From: Martinezella tropici
GTDB lineage: Bacteria > Pseudomonadota > Alphaproteobacteria > Rhizobiales > Rhizobiaceae
DNA: 64,000 nt
Reading direction: 5' to 3'
Assembly (NCBI RefSeq): GCF_003287875.1
Contig: NZ_QMKK01000043.1
Span: forward strand, 51,494 to 115,493
Part shown: positions 18,136-29,337 of the stretch, piece by piece
Position numbering within the stretch: the stretch's first letter is position 1
How the letters are laid out: every line of letters begins with the position of its first letter
The notes under the pieces: generated by a model
Seen by the model: the letters and a program-made list of their open reading frames with translations, nothing else
Told to the model about the DNA's origin: nothing
The model's database searches: none
Made by a program: the position numbers and the translations under genes

Positions 18136-18169
18136 TTCGCCAGGCCCGGCGATAGCCAGGCCTGGCGAA
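18136..18169 (-). terminator. Hairpin between tandem DoxX genes
   Basis: TTCGCCAGGCC (18136-18146) and GGCCTGGCGAA (18159-18169) form a perfect 11-bp stem with a 12-nt loop, just after the stop codon of DoxX copy B. There is no U-tract. It may end or attenuate the copy B transcript before copy A. Confidence 0.5.
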
Positions 18170-18176
18170 TAGCGGA

Positions 18177-18569
18177 TTACTTCTTGTTGTTATCCAGCGC
18201 CAGCAGGCCCGGGCCTGCAAAGATCAGGAACAGGAAGACGAAGCAGTAGAGGATCGCTGCATCCCCGCCGTTGTTGGCCGGAAAGAAATTCTTCGGATAA
18301 TGCGCCATGAAATAGGCGACCGCCATATTGCCGCAGAGAATGAACGCGACCGGACGGGTAAAGAAGCCGACGATCGTCGCCAATCCGCCAACGATTTCGA
18401 TGATGCCCTGAACCAGAAGCAGGGTCGGCAGCGGGCTTGGAAATTGGCCGCCGGTCGGAAAGCCAACGAGCTTCTGCAGACCATGTTCGATGAACAACAG
18501 GCCAGTCATGACACGCAGCACGGTAAGAGCATAGGGCTGATATTGATTCAGCCGATCGGAAAGCGCCAT
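18177..18569 (-). CDS. DoxX family membrane protein (copy B)
   Basis: 130 residues, four predicted helices, same architecture as copy A 136 bp downstream (GLLFIEHGLQKLVGFP, EIVGGLATIVGFFTRPVAFILCGNMAVAYFM, FFPANNGGDAAILYCFVFLFLIFAGPG). The ATG at 18569 follows GGAG by 6 nt; the frame's earlier ATG at 18587 is upstream of that site. The pair looks like a tandem duplication that has since diverged. Confidence 0.85.
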   Translation of the reverse strand: MALSDRLNQYQPYALTVLRVMTGLLFIEHGLQKLVGFPTGGQFPSPLPTLLLVQGIIEIVGGLATIVGFFTRPVAFILCGNMAVAYFMAHYPKNFFPANNGGDAAILYCFVFLFLIFAGPGLLALDNNKK

Positions 18570-18690
18570 TTTGAACTCCAGTTTCAATTCCCTGCAGGAA
18601 GCAATAGAGCGACCTGCTCAGAACGTGAAAACACGGCTTCTGACGCCCAATCAATTTTCCGTGTGAAATCCGTGACTTGTTGTCACAATC

Positions 18691-20223
18691 TCACAAAGGG
18701 ATGTTGTCATGTTTCTTCCAGGGATTGGTCAGGTCCTTGTTGCGCAGCATTCTAAGACCCTGTGCCAGCCGCCGCCGCGTCGAACGCGGCATGATCACCT
18801 CGTCGATATAGCCCCGTTCGGCCGCGACGAAAGGCGACAGGAAGCGATCCTCATACATCTTCGTATGCGCCGCGATCTTTTCCGGATCGGCAATATCCTT
18901 GCGGAAGATGATTTCGACGGCGCCCTTGGCGCCCATAACGGCGATCTGCGCCGTCGGCCAGGCATAATTGAGGTCGCCGCGCAGATGCTTCGAAGCCATC
19001 ACGTCATAGGCACCGCCGAAGGCCTTGCGGGTAATGACGGTCAGCTTCGGCACGGTCGCTTCTGCATAGGCGAAGAGCAGCTTGGCGCCATGCTTGATCA
19101 GCCCGCCATATTCCTGTGCCGTTCCCGGCAGGAAGCCGGGCACATCGACAAAGGTAACGATCGGAATATTGAAGCAGTCGCAGAAGCGTACGAAACGCGC
19201 TGCTTTTCGCGATGCGTCGCTGTCGAGAACGCCGGCAAGCACCATCGGCTGATTGGCGACGAAGCCGACCGTGGCACCCTCGATGCGGCCGAAACCGCAG
19301 ACGATGTTCTTGGCGAAGCTTTCCTGTATCTCGAAGAAATCGGCCTCGTCCGCCACCTTCAGGATCAGTTCCTTGATGTCGTAGGGCTTGTTGGCATTGG
19401 CCGGGATCAGCGTGTCGAGCGAGTTGTCCGGCTCCGTCACGGACTGATAGCACTCGATCTCGGGCACACCAGCCGTATTCGATTGCGGCAGGAAATCGAT
19501 GAGCCGGCGCACTTGCAGCAGCGTATCGACATCATTGTCGTAGGCCGCATCTGCGATCGAGGATTTCGTCGTGTGCACCGAGGCGCCACCAAGCTGCTCG
19601 GAGGTAACGGTCTCGTTGGTGACGGTCTTCACCACATCCGGCCCGGTGACGAACATGTAGGAGGTGTCGCGAACCATGAAGATGAAATCCGTCATGGCGG
19701 GGGAATAAACGTCGCCGCCGGCGCATGGCCCCATGATGACGGAGATCTGCGGAATGACGCCGGAGGCCAGCACATTGCGCTGGAACACCTCGGCGTAGCC
19801 GCCGAGCGCGGCAACACCCTCCTGGATGCGGGCGCCGCCGGCATCGTAGATGCCGATGATCGGCGCCCGGTTCTTCAGCGCCATATCCTGCACCTTGGTG
19901 ATCTTTTCCGCATGCGCTTCCGAAAGAGATCCACCGAAGACCGTGAAATCTTTGGCAAAAATGAAAACGGTACGCCCGTTGACGGTGCCCCATCCCGTCA
20001 CGACGCCGTCGCCGGCGATCTTGCTCTTGTCCATGCCGAAATCGGTCGAGCGATGTTCGACGAACATGTCGAATTCCTCGAAGGAGCCCTCATCGAGAAA
20101 AATATCGATGCGCTCGCGCGCCGTCAGCTTGCCGCGCGCGTGCTGGGCGTCGATGCGCACCTGCCCGCCTCCGAGCCTCGCAACCTCGCGACGACGTTCC
20201 AGTTCCTGCAGGATTTCCTTCAT
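18691..20223 (-). CDS. pccB: Propionyl-CoA carboxylase beta subunit (carboxyltransferase)
   Basis: 510 residues, the length of Sinorhizobium PccB. Both crotonase-like halves are present. The N-terminal acyl-CoA half has GGSLSEAHAEKI and YDAGGARIQEGVAALGGYAEVF. The C-terminal carboxybiotin half has FVDVPGFLPGTAQEYGGLIKHGAKLLFAYAEATVPKLTVITRKAFGGAYDVM. It transfers CO2 from biotin on PccA to propionyl-CoA. A GAAGGAGAGAG ribosome site precedes the ATG. A small lipoprotein gene lies upstream in the same direction. Confidence 0.95.
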   Translation of the reverse strand: MKEILQELERRREVARLGGGQVRIDAQHARGKLTARERIDIFLDEGSFEEFDMFVEHRSTDFGMDKSKIAGDGVVTGWGTVNGRTVFIFAKDFTVFGGSLSEAHAEKITKVQDMALKNRAPIIGIYDAGGARIQEGVAALGGYAEVFQRNVLASGVIPQISVIMGPCAGGDVYSPAMTDFIFMVRDTSYMFVTGPDVVKTVTNETVTSEQLGGASVHTTKSSIADAAYDNDVDTLLQVRRLIDFLPQSNTAGVPEIECYQSVTEPDNSLDTLIPANANKPYDIKELILKVADEADFFEIQESFAKNIVCGFGRIEGATVGFVANQPMVLAGVLDSDASRKAARFVRFCDCFNIPIVTFVDVPGFLPGTAQEYGGLIKHGAKLLFAYAEATVPKLTVITRKAFGGAYDVMASKHLRGDLNYAWPTAQIAVMGAKGAVEIIFRKDIADPEKIAAHTKMYEDRFLSPFVAAERGYIDEVIMPRSTRRRLAQGLRMLRNKDLTNPWKKHDNIPL

Positions 20224-20286
20224 GCGGCTCTCTCTCCTTCACCGCTTGGGATTAGCACGGCGCAAACACCGTTTGAAGCTGCCGGG

Positions 20287-20757
20287 TCAATCCGCCAGCC
20301 GCGGCGTGGTCAGGGAAAAGATGGAACGGACGCGCGCCGCGATATCTTCCGCCATCAGCTCATCCGCCGTGGCGGGATCGGGGGCTGTGGTTTTAGTCTC
20401 GAAAGATGCCATGGCGACCACTGCGCCGCCATCTAGCGCCGCCGCGTCGATGTTGACCTTGACGCTGTTGCGGTCGCGGTTGAAGCCGCGCGCCCTGCGG
20501 ACATCGGTCAGCCGCACGGTGATTGCGACCTGTGGCAAGGGTTGACTGTAGGTCGTTGCAGCGATCGCCGCATTCACACGATCATTGACGGCGGTGACCA
20601 GCGCCGGCGATACCGGCGGCAGAGCCTGATCGGCGACGACGCTCGCACTGCGCACGGCATAGGTTGGAGGTGGAGGGTCGACGGACCAGCTAGAGCAGGC
20701 TGCCAGTACCAAACATCCTACGAGCGCCGAAACGGCACCCGACCTCAACCACGACAT
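20287..20757 (-). CDS. Hypothetical lipoprotein
   Basis: 156 residues with a type II signal peptide and lipobox (LVLAACSS, lipid-modified Cys near residue 21). The mature part is small and Ala/Val-rich with no recognised domain. It reads toward pccB, 63 bp away, so it could share a transcript; a functional link is not evident. Envelope location is inferred from the lipobox. Confidence 0.8.
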   Translation of the reverse strand: MSWLRSGAVSALVGCLVLAACSSWSVDPPPPTYAVRSASVVADQALPPVSPALVTAVNDRVNAAIAATTYSQPLPQVAITVRLTDVRRARGFNRDRNSVKVNIDAAALDGGAVVAMASFETKTTAPDPATADELMAEDIAARVRSIFSLTTPRLAD

Positions 20758-20826
20758 GATATCCGTCCAGACCTACGAACTTTTAAGATACGAAGATCGA
20801 TATAAAGGACTGGAAATCAACAATGT

Positions 20827-21612
20827 TCAACTGCGAAGCGCTGAAAAAACATCGGTCGCGGCCTGAAATTCCTCAAAACGTTGTGCACGACGGAGCTCGG
20901 CCTCCTCGTCGCTGCCCCAATGCTCGATCGTCCAGTCCTCATCCAGATGGGCAAGCGACCAGACGTCGGTAAGCGGCAGGAAACCTTCGGCAAAGGCCAG
21001 CGCCAGGATCGCAGAACCGGTAAGCGTCGTAATCGTGTGGAGGCTGGCAAGTTCCATCGGTGTGTCGTACTTACGCAAGGCAGCCGAGAAGGCAGCGATG
21101 GCTTCACCGGGCTGTTCCTGGTGCATGACGCCTTCAGCCAGGATGAAGCGGGCGCCGAGGTCGCGCGCTGCCCATTCGACTACCGGGTTCCAGCGCTCCG
21201 ACTGCCGCTCGACGAGGCGCTCCGGAGCGTCGGCGCGGTAGCAGAGCAGATCGCTGCCGGAGAAGCGGACGATTTCGTCGAATACCGCCCGGCTCTCCGT
21301 CGCAACGCCATCAATGGCGGTATTGACGAGGCGCGTCACAGGCATGGTCGCGGGATCGATGACATCAACCTGATGCGCCCATTCGACGGCCACCAGTCTG
21401 GCAAGCGCTTCCGTCGGCAGAGCCAGGGAATGCCGCGCCGGCGTCTTCACCACCTTGCCGTCGAGGGCAATGGCGTGGCCGCCCTCGTCCGCGCTGATCG
21501 TCACGTCCTTGTAGAAGCGTTTTGGCAAGGGCTTCTTCATCTGGATCTGCGCGCGGCGGATCGGATCGGGATGGCTGAGACCTTCGGAAAGATCGTTCAA
21601 CAGGTCGCGCAT
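20827..21612 (-). CDS. ATP12 family F1-ATPase assembly chaperone
   Basis: 261 residues with the ATP12 signatures: KRFYKDV near residue 32, LDGKVVKTPARHSLALPTEALARLVAVEWAHQ, and a conserved C-terminal acidic segment around HLDEDWTIEHWG. In mitochondria ATP12 binds the F1 alpha subunit during assembly; alphaproteobacterial homologues are presumed to act on the bacterial F1. It follows the HAD gene by 9 bp and is probably the last gene of the pseudouridine synthase-HAD-ATP12 operon. A shorter start at the Met of MKKPLPKRFYKD is possible. Confidence 0.9.
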   Translation of the reverse strand: MRDLLNDLSEGLSHPDPIRRAQIQMKKPLPKRFYKDVTISADEGGHAIALDGKVVKTPARHSLALPTEALARLVAVEWAHQVDVIDPATMPVTRLVNTAIDGVATESRAVFDEIVRFSGSDLLCYRADAPERLVERQSERWNPVVEWAARDLGARFILAEGVMHQEQPGEAIAAFSAALRKYDTPMELASLHTITTLTGSAILALAFAEGFLPLTDVWSLAHLDEDWTIEHWGSDEEAELRRAQRFEEFQAATDVFSALRS

Positions 21613-21621
21613 GGCGTCACC

Positions 21622-22275
21622 TCAGAGAATATGGCTCAACAGATCGTTCGGATGGTGGGCGATGGCATCGGCGCCGGCCGCCAGCAACTCCTCGACGGAA
21701 GCATAGCCCCAGGCCACGCCAATGGCGGTCGCGCCCGCCGCCTTCGCCATCTGCATGTCGTAGATGGCGTCGCCGATCACGATCGTATCATGCGGATCCA
21801 TGCCAGTTTCGTCGCAGCATTCCGTCACCATCGCCGGATGCGGCTTCGACGGGCAATCGTCCGCAGTGCGGGAGACGATAAAATAGGGCGTGAAATCGTT
21901 GACCTCAAGGATATGGGTCAAGCCGCGGCGGGATTTACCCGTCACCGCGCCGATCAGCAGTTCATCGCGGGCCGCAAGCGTCTCGATCAGTGGCTTGATG
22001 CCGTCGAAGAGCGGCGTCTGCATGTCCGCCTCATCCCGTACATCGGGAAAGATCGACTTGTAATGCGTCGTCATGGCAATCGCTTCGTCGTCGACATGCG
22101 GCTTGCCCTGCAGACGGGCAATGGCAATATCCAGCGTCAGGCCGATGATCGATTTGGTCGCCGAAACATCGGGGCGCTTATAGCCAAAGGCGACAAAGGT
22201 TCGCGCCATGACTTCGTGGATCAGCCGCGCGCTGTCGACCAGAGTGCCGTCGCAATCGAAAAGGACCAGCCTCAT
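21622..22275 (-). CDS. HAD family hydrolase (phosphoglycolate phosphatase-like)
   Basis: 217 residues of subfamily IA. Motif I is LFDCDGTLVDS (nucleophile Asp7), the cap domain is alpha-helical, motif II is AVTGKSRRG, and motif III/IV is SKPHPAMV followed by VIGDAIYDMQMAKAAGA. It hydrolyses a small phosphorylated metabolite that cannot be named from sequence. Its start overlaps the stop of the pseudouridine synthase by 4 bp (ATGA), indicating translational coupling. Confidence 0.9.
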   Translation of the reverse strand: MRLVLFDCDGTLVDSARLIHEVMARTFVAFGYKRPDVSATKSIIGLTLDIAIARLQGKPHVDDEAIAMTTHYKSIFPDVRDEADMQTPLFDGIKPLIETLAARDELLIGAVTGKSRRGLTHILEVNDFTPYFIVSRTADDCPSKPHPAMVTECCDETGMDPHDTIVIGDAIYDMQMAKAAGATAIGVAWGYASVEELLAAGADAIAHHPNDLLSHIL

Positions 22276-23270
22276 TCGTCGTCCGGCTCCTCTGCCGATT
22301 CCATATCGAAGCCGAGAAGGTTCCAGGTCTGCACCATGTGCGGTGGCAAAGGCGCGGTGACGCGCAGGCGTCCGCCGCTCGGATGCGGGATATCGATATG
22401 GCGCGCATGCAGATGCAGGCGCTTCTGCACACCACCGGGAAAATCCCAGTTCGGATCGTCATCGAAATATCTGGGGTCGCCGATGATCGGATGCCCCATA
22501 TGCAGCGCATGGACACGCAACTGGTGAGTACGGCCCGTATAGGGCTCCATTTCCAGCCAGGCGAGGCTCTGCGCCGCGGTCTCGATCACGCGATAGTAGG
22601 AGATGGCGTGATCGGCGCCCTCCTCTCCATGCTTGGCGATGCGCATGCGGTCGCCATCCGGCGTCGCTTCCTTCACCAGCCAGGTGGAAATCTTGTCCTC
22701 GTGCTTGCGCGGCACACCCTTGACCAGCGACCAATAGGTCTTCTTGGTATCGCGCTCGCGGAAGGCTGCCGTAAGCTTCTGCGCGGCACCGCGGGTGCGG
22801 GCAACGACGAGTACGCCCGATGTGTCGCGGTCGAGACGGTGCACCAGGCGTGGCTTCTCGCCCTTCTTGCTCGTCCATGCCTCGAGCATCTTGTCGATAT
22901 GACGGGTCAGACCGGAGCCGCCCTGCACCGCAAGGCCGGCCGGCTTGTTCAGCACATAGACCTTGTCGTCTTCATGCAGCAGCATGCGCGCAAGAAGCTC
23001 GGCATCACCGGAGTGTTTGAGGTCATTGCCAGCGATCGGACCGTTCTTCAGTCCCTTTGCATCAACATCGAGCGGCGGCACGCGCACCATCTGCCCCGGC
23101 TGCACGCGGGCATCCGTCTTGACTCGGCCACCATCGACGCGCACCTGTCCGGAACGCATCAGCTTCTGCAATTGTCCGAAGCCGAGCCCCGGAAAATGCA
23201 CCTTGAACCAGCGGTCGAGGCGCATGCCGGCCTCGTCAGGCTCGACCTTAATATGCTCAATCCCGGCCAT
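22272..23270 (-). CDS. RluA family (RluC/RluD-type) 23S rRNA pseudouridine synthase
   Basis: 332 residues. The S4 RNA-binding domain is at the N-terminus (MRLDRWFKVHFPGLGFGQLQKLMRSGQVRVDG). The catalytic domain carries the signature RLVHRLDRDTSGVLVVART, whose aspartate is the nucleophile. YTGRTHQLRVHALHMGHPIIGD near the end is also typical. It isomerises uridines in large-subunit rRNA; whether it has RluC or RluD specificity is not decided by sequence alone. The chosen start (23270) matches the family N-terminus; the frame continues upstream to 23333. Confidence 0.9.
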   Translation of the reverse strand: MAGIEHIKVEPDEAGMRLDRWFKVHFPGLGFGQLQKLMRSGQVRVDGGRVKTDARVQPGQMVRVPPLDVDAKGLKNGPIAGNDLKHSGDAELLARMLLHEDDKVYVLNKPAGLAVQGGSGLTRHIDKMLEAWTSKKGEKPRLVHRLDRDTSGVLVVARTRGAAQKLTAAFRERDTKKTYWSLVKGVPRKHEDKISTWLVKEATPDGDRMRIAKHGEEGADHAISYYRVIETAAQSLAWLEMEPYTGRTHQLRVHALHMGHPIIGDPRYFDDDPNWDFPGGVQKRLHLHARHIDIPHPSGGRLRVTAPLPPHMVQTWNLLGFDMESAEEPDDE

Positions 23271-23399
23271 TCTTCTTCTTTCAAGTACCTCGGCATGTCC
23301 CGGAAAAGCGGCAAGGCGCATTGGGCGGGTCATGCAAATTCAAACAACGGGACGCTCAGCCCCGCGGCCGGAGATTTCCTAGCCTTTTGACGTGGCTTT

Positions 23400-23429
23400 A
23401 GAGCATTTCGAGGAAAAGTGGAAACCCGG
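23400..23429. repeat. Fragment of a rhizobial palindromic repeat
   Basis: Carries the core AGAGCATTTCGAGGAAAAGT seen, with variation, in the element at 16218 (AGAGCAT...AAAAGTG). Only one arm is recognisable, so it looks like a degraded copy lying between the convergent sides of two minus-strand genes. Confidence 0.4.
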
Positions 23430-23456
23430 AATTATACGGCAGGATAATTTTCTGGC

Positions 23457-23990
23457 TCAATTTCCCTTGGCCGAGACGACGGGCAGATTGATGTCGACCA
23501 TGCCCGCCTTGTCGAACATCAGCATCACGGGCACCGTGCCGCCTTGCTTGAAGGGCGCCTTCACCTGCTTGAACATCATGTGCATCGTATTGGGTGCAAG
23601 CGTCACCGTCGCGCCGGCGGGAATGGCGATGCCGCCTTTTATCTCGCGCATCTTCATGATCTCGCCTTCCATCTTCATCTCATGCAACTCCACCTTGCCG
23701 GCGGATGATGAGGTCACGGAGGTGAGCTTGTCGTCGGTCTTGCCGGTATTGTGAATTGTAATATAGCCACCGCCGACCGGTTGGCCGGGAAGCATGGCGC
23801 GAACATAGCCGCCGCTGATGTCGAGGTCGCCCAGCTTGGCGGTTGCGGAGGCGGAAGGGGCCGCACCCGCATCCATGTGCATTCCGGGCATGGATTTCAT
23901 CGCACCGCTGTCCTGCGCCATCGCTCCGCTAAGGGATAGCGAAAACGCCCCTATCGAAATCAGCAATGCGGCGGCGTGGTTGCGGTTCAT
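23457..23990 (-). CDS. Periplasmic copper chaperone PCu(A)C family protein
   Basis: 177 residues with a signal peptide (ending GAMAQD) and a Met/His-rich N-terminal segment (MKSMPGMHMDAG). A DUF461/PCu(A)C domain follows. The copper-binding pattern H-(M)-x10-M-x21-H-x-M is visible as HEMKMEGEIMKM ... PNTMHMMF. Such proteins deliver Cu(I) to the CuA site of cytochrome oxidase. The second ATG (23990), 6 nt after GGCAGGAG, is a better start than that at 23996. It is divergent from the glycine cleavage operon. Confidence 0.9.
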   Translation of the reverse strand: MNRNHAAALLISIGAFSLSLSGAMAQDSGAMKSMPGMHMDAGAAPSASATAKLGDLDISGGYVRAMLPGQPVGGGYITIHNTGKTDDKLTSVTSSSAGKVELHEMKMEGEIMKMREIKGGIAIPAGATVTLAPNTMHMMFKQVKAPFKQGGTVPVMLMFDKAGMVDINLPVVSAKGN

Positions 23991-24154
23991 TGTCATCTCC
24001 TGCCCGGTTCCTCAATCGACCGGAAGGGATAGCCTCTCCGATGGCAGTTGCAAAGGCCCGTAATCACTAGGGAACGCAGGATTGATCCGCGCGACAAAAA
24101 TTTGTTCAGCGGCGACATTTGCCCCTTGCCATCTTGGGCCGGGACCGGATAATG

Positions 24155-24321
24155 GCTCTCAACCCTGTTGGGAGAATCCGGTGCAAGCCGGTGCCGAAGG
24201 AGCAACCGCCCCGGAAACTCTCAGGCCAAAGGACCAGCAAGGGGCAGACGGAACTCTGGAGAGAAGCGCGCAAGCGTTCGCCGAAGGGATAACAATCTCA
24301 GGCAAACAGACAGAGGGGGCT
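24155..24321 (+). promoter_or_regulatory. Tandem glycine riboswitch upstream of gcvT
   Basis: Two adjacent aptamers. Aptamer 1 (about 24155-24252) contains GGGAGA, GCCGAAGGAGCAA and CTCTCAGGCCAAAGGACC. Aptamer 2 (about 24253-24321) contains GGAGAGAAGC, GCCGAAGGGATAACAA and CTCAGGCAAACAGACAGAGG. These are the conserved glycine-aptamer cores. It lies 73 nt before the gcvT start and should switch the operon on when glycine is abundant. Confidence 0.95.
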
Positions 24322-24394
24322 CAACGCAAGGCGCAGTCGCGCCGAAAGTGTGAGCTCTGCGCTTCGAGATAAGCGCAAAACCCGGAGGCGTCAT

Positions 24395-25531
24395 TTGGAC
24401 GAGACCGCTGCCCTCAAAACAACACCCCTTCACGCCCTCCATTTGTCGCTTGGTGCCCGCATGGTGCCGTTCGCGGGCTACGATATGCCGGTGCAATATG
24501 CGCCGGGCGTGCTGAAGGAACATCTTTGGACTCGATCTTCCGCCGGCCTGTTCGACGTGTCGCATATGGGTCAGGTGACAATCCGCGCCCACTCCGGCAA
24601 ATATGAGGATGCAGCGCTTGCGCTGGAAAGCCTGGTGCCGGTCGATATTCTCGGCCTCGCCGAAAATCGCCAGCGCTATGGCTTCTTCACCGACGACAAG
24701 GGCGGCATCCTCGACGATCTGATGATCACCCATATGGACGACTATCTTTTCGTCGTCGTCAACGCTGCCTGTAAAGAGCAAGATTTCAAGCATCTTCAAG
24801 ATCATATCGGCGATAGCTGCGAAGTTACATTACTCGATCGCGCCCTCATCGCCCTGCAGGGACCACGCGCCGTCGACGTGCTTGCCGAGCTTTGGGCCGA
24901 CATCGCCTATATGAAGTTCATGGATGTGCGCCATTGTCGCCTCCACGACGTCTCCTGCCTCGTATCGCGCTCCGGCTATAGCGGCGAAGACGGTTTCGAA
25001 ATCTCCGTTCCCGCCGATAAGGCCGAGGATATCGCCAAGCGGCTGCTGGAGCATCCGGACGTCCAGCCGATCGGCCTTGGCGCCCGTGATTCACTGCGCC
25101 TTGAGGCTGGTCTCTGCCTCTACGGCAACGACATCGACCAGACGACGACGCCGATCGAAGGCGCGCTGGAATGGGCGGTCCAGAAGGCTCGCAAGACCGG
25201 CGGCGCCCGCACCGGCGGCTTTCCTGGCGCAACCCGCATCCTCGGCGAACTCGATCACGGCACATCGCGCCGCCGCGTCGGCCTGAAACCGGAGGGCAAG
25301 GCGCCGGTGCGCGGCCACGCCAAACTCTATGCCGATGCCGAAGGCAAGAGCGAGATCGGCGAAGTCACCTCGGGCGGTTTCGGTCCGAGCGTCGAAGCTC
25401 CGGTTGCCATGGGTTACCTACCGACCGAATTCACCGCTCCCGGCACCACCGTCTACGCTGAAGTCCGCGGCAAATATCTGCCCGTCGTCGTCAGCACCCT
25501 GCCTTTCATCAAACCAACCTATAAACGTTGA
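24395..25531 (+). CDS. gcvT: Aminomethyltransferase (glycine cleavage system T protein)
   Basis: 378 residues. GcvT takes the aminomethyl group from lipoylated GcvH, releases ammonia and makes 5,10-methylene-tetrahydrofolate. Family signatures: PLHALHLSLGARMVPFAGYDMPVQY at the N-terminus, LFDVSHMGQ, a folate-site YSGEDGFEI segment, and the C-terminal barrel GEVTSGGFGPSVEAPVAMGY. No ATG or GTG fits; the start is TTG at 24395, 6 nt after GGAGG. An upstream in-frame GTG at 24350 lacks a ribosome site and would run into the riboswitch 3' region. Confidence 0.93.
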   Translation: MDETAALKTTPLHALHLSLGARMVPFAGYDMPVQYAPGVLKEHLWTRSSAGLFDVSHMGQVTIRAHSGKYEDAALALESLVPVDILGLAENRQRYGFFTDDKGGILDDLMITHMDDYLFVVVNAACKEQDFKHLQDHIGDSCEVTLLDRALIALQGPRAVDVLAELWADIAYMKFMDVRHCRLHDVSCLVSRSGYSGEDGFEISVPADKAEDIAKRLLEHPDVQPIGLGARDSLRLEAGLCLYGNDIDQTTTPIEGALEWAVQKARKTGGARTGGFPGATRILGELDHGTSRRRVGLKPEGKAPVRGHAKLYADAEGKSEIGEVTSGGFGPSVEAPVAMGYLPTEFTAPGTTVYAEVRGKYLPVVVSTLPFIKPTYKR

Positions 25532-25556
25532 ACGTCTTTTCCAGAGAGGATTATCC

Positions 25557-25918
25557 ATGCTGAAATTCACCGAAGAACATGAGTGGCTGAAGGTCGAAGG
25601 CGATGTCGCAATCGTGGGCATTACGGCCCATGCCGCTGAACAGCTAGGCGATCTCGTTTTCGTTGAATTGCCCGAGGTCGGCGCCAGTTTCTCGAAGGGA
25701 GCCGACGCGGCAACCGTCGAATCCGTTAAGGCGGCTTCCGAAGTCTATTGTCCGCTCGACGGAGAGATCACCGAAATCAACGAAGCCATTACTGCCGATC
25801 CGGCCCTCGTCAACTCCGATCCGATGGGTGCCGGCTGGTTCTTCAAGCTGAAGCTGAAGAACGTCGGTGATCTCGATGGTCTTCTTGATGAATCCGGTTA
25901 CAAGGAGCTGATCGGATA

Positions 25919-25919
<1 letters not shown>
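25557..25919 (+). CDS. gcvH: Glycine cleavage system H protein
   Basis: 120-residue lipoyl carrier that shuttles the aminomethyl intermediate between GcvP, GcvT and lipoamide dehydrogenase. The lipoylated residue is K58 in VESVKAASEV. It starts at ATG 25557 after AGAGAGG, 25 bp downstream of gcvT. Its TAA overlaps the gcvP ATG by one base (TAATG). Lipoylation would need LipB (9630-10346). Confidence 0.96.
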
Positions 25920-28783
<2,864 letters not shown>

Positions 28784-28798
28784 TATTTTTACAAAAAA

Positions 28799-28821
28799 GC
28801 GAAGCGGTTCAGTCGCTTCGC
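28799..28821 (-). terminator. Hairpin with a minus-strand U-tract
   Basis: GCGAAGCG/CGCTTCGC with a 7-nt loop. On the plus strand it is preceded by AAAAAA, so only the minus strand has the U-run of an intrinsic terminator. No minus-strand gene lies directly upstream of it; it may stop antisense transcription into gcvP. Confidence 0.5.
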
Positions 28822-28859
28822 TGGAAACAGACATAAATCTATTGCGAAACTTGTCTATG

Positions 28860-28897
28860 AAAACGCCGCGTGTCCGAAAGGATGCGCGGCGTTTTTG
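28860..28897 (+). terminator. Bidirectional terminator after the gcv operon
   Basis: AAACGCCGCG (28861-28870) pairs with CGCGGCGTTT (28885-28894), followed by TTG. Because the stem begins with A and ends with T runs it reads as a terminator in both directions. Confidence 0.8.
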
Positions 28898-28931
28898 ATG
28901 ACGTCACAGTGGGGTCTTGGAAATCAGATTT

Positions 28932-29213
28932 ATGCCGGAACGATTCGACGTGGACAATCCCGACAGCTACATCGCCGCCGCCTTCGAAACCGACGATCCG
29001 GCCTCGATCGCCAAGGCGTTGGGTGAAGTGGCGCGCACGCGCAACATGAGCAAGCTTGCCAAGGATGTCGGCATGAACCGCTCGGCACTCTATCGCGCGC
29101 TCAGTGGCGACGGGAATCCGGAATTCGCAACGATCCTGAAGGTCGTCAGGGCACTCGGCCTTAAATTGACGCCGGTACCGGCCGCAAACTACGAATATCG
29201 ACAACGCTCATGA
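28932..29213 (+). CDS. Putative addiction-module antidote protein (orphan HTH antitoxin)
   Basis: 93 residues of the HI1420-type antidote family: YIAAAFETDDPASIAKALGEVARTRNMSKLAKDVGMNRSALYRALSGDGNPEFATILKVVRALGL, ending in an HTH of the XRE type. In typical loci a RelE/HigB-like toxin of about 100 residues precedes it; here the 148 bp upstream hold only the gcv terminators, and nothing toxin-like follows. It is therefore an orphan. It may still autoregulate or act as a stand-alone regulator. A TTG at 28917 is an alternative start. Confidence 0.8.
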   Translation: MPERFDVDNPDSYIAAAFETDDPASIAKALGEVARTRNMSKLAKDVGMNRSALYRALSGDGNPEFATILKVVRALGLKLTPVPAANYEYRQRS

Positions 29214-29337
29214 GCTGAATTTCGACCCGTCGCGGAAATCATCTATTTTTCGTCGTTTGGAAGCCGCCAGGTGAGGGCCGATGTCCTCCCCTAATGAGGC
29301 ATTCTTGCCATTAACGTCAAAATTGTATTGACTACCA

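Noticed and set aside
18709..20436. 575-codon plus-strand frame opposite pccB
   Set aside because: Antisense shadow of a clearly identified carboxyltransferase gene.
20881..22527. 548-codon plus-strand frame across ATP12, HAD and pseudouridine synthase genes
   Set aside because: It spans three well-supported minus-strand genes and their borders, so cannot be a single real gene.
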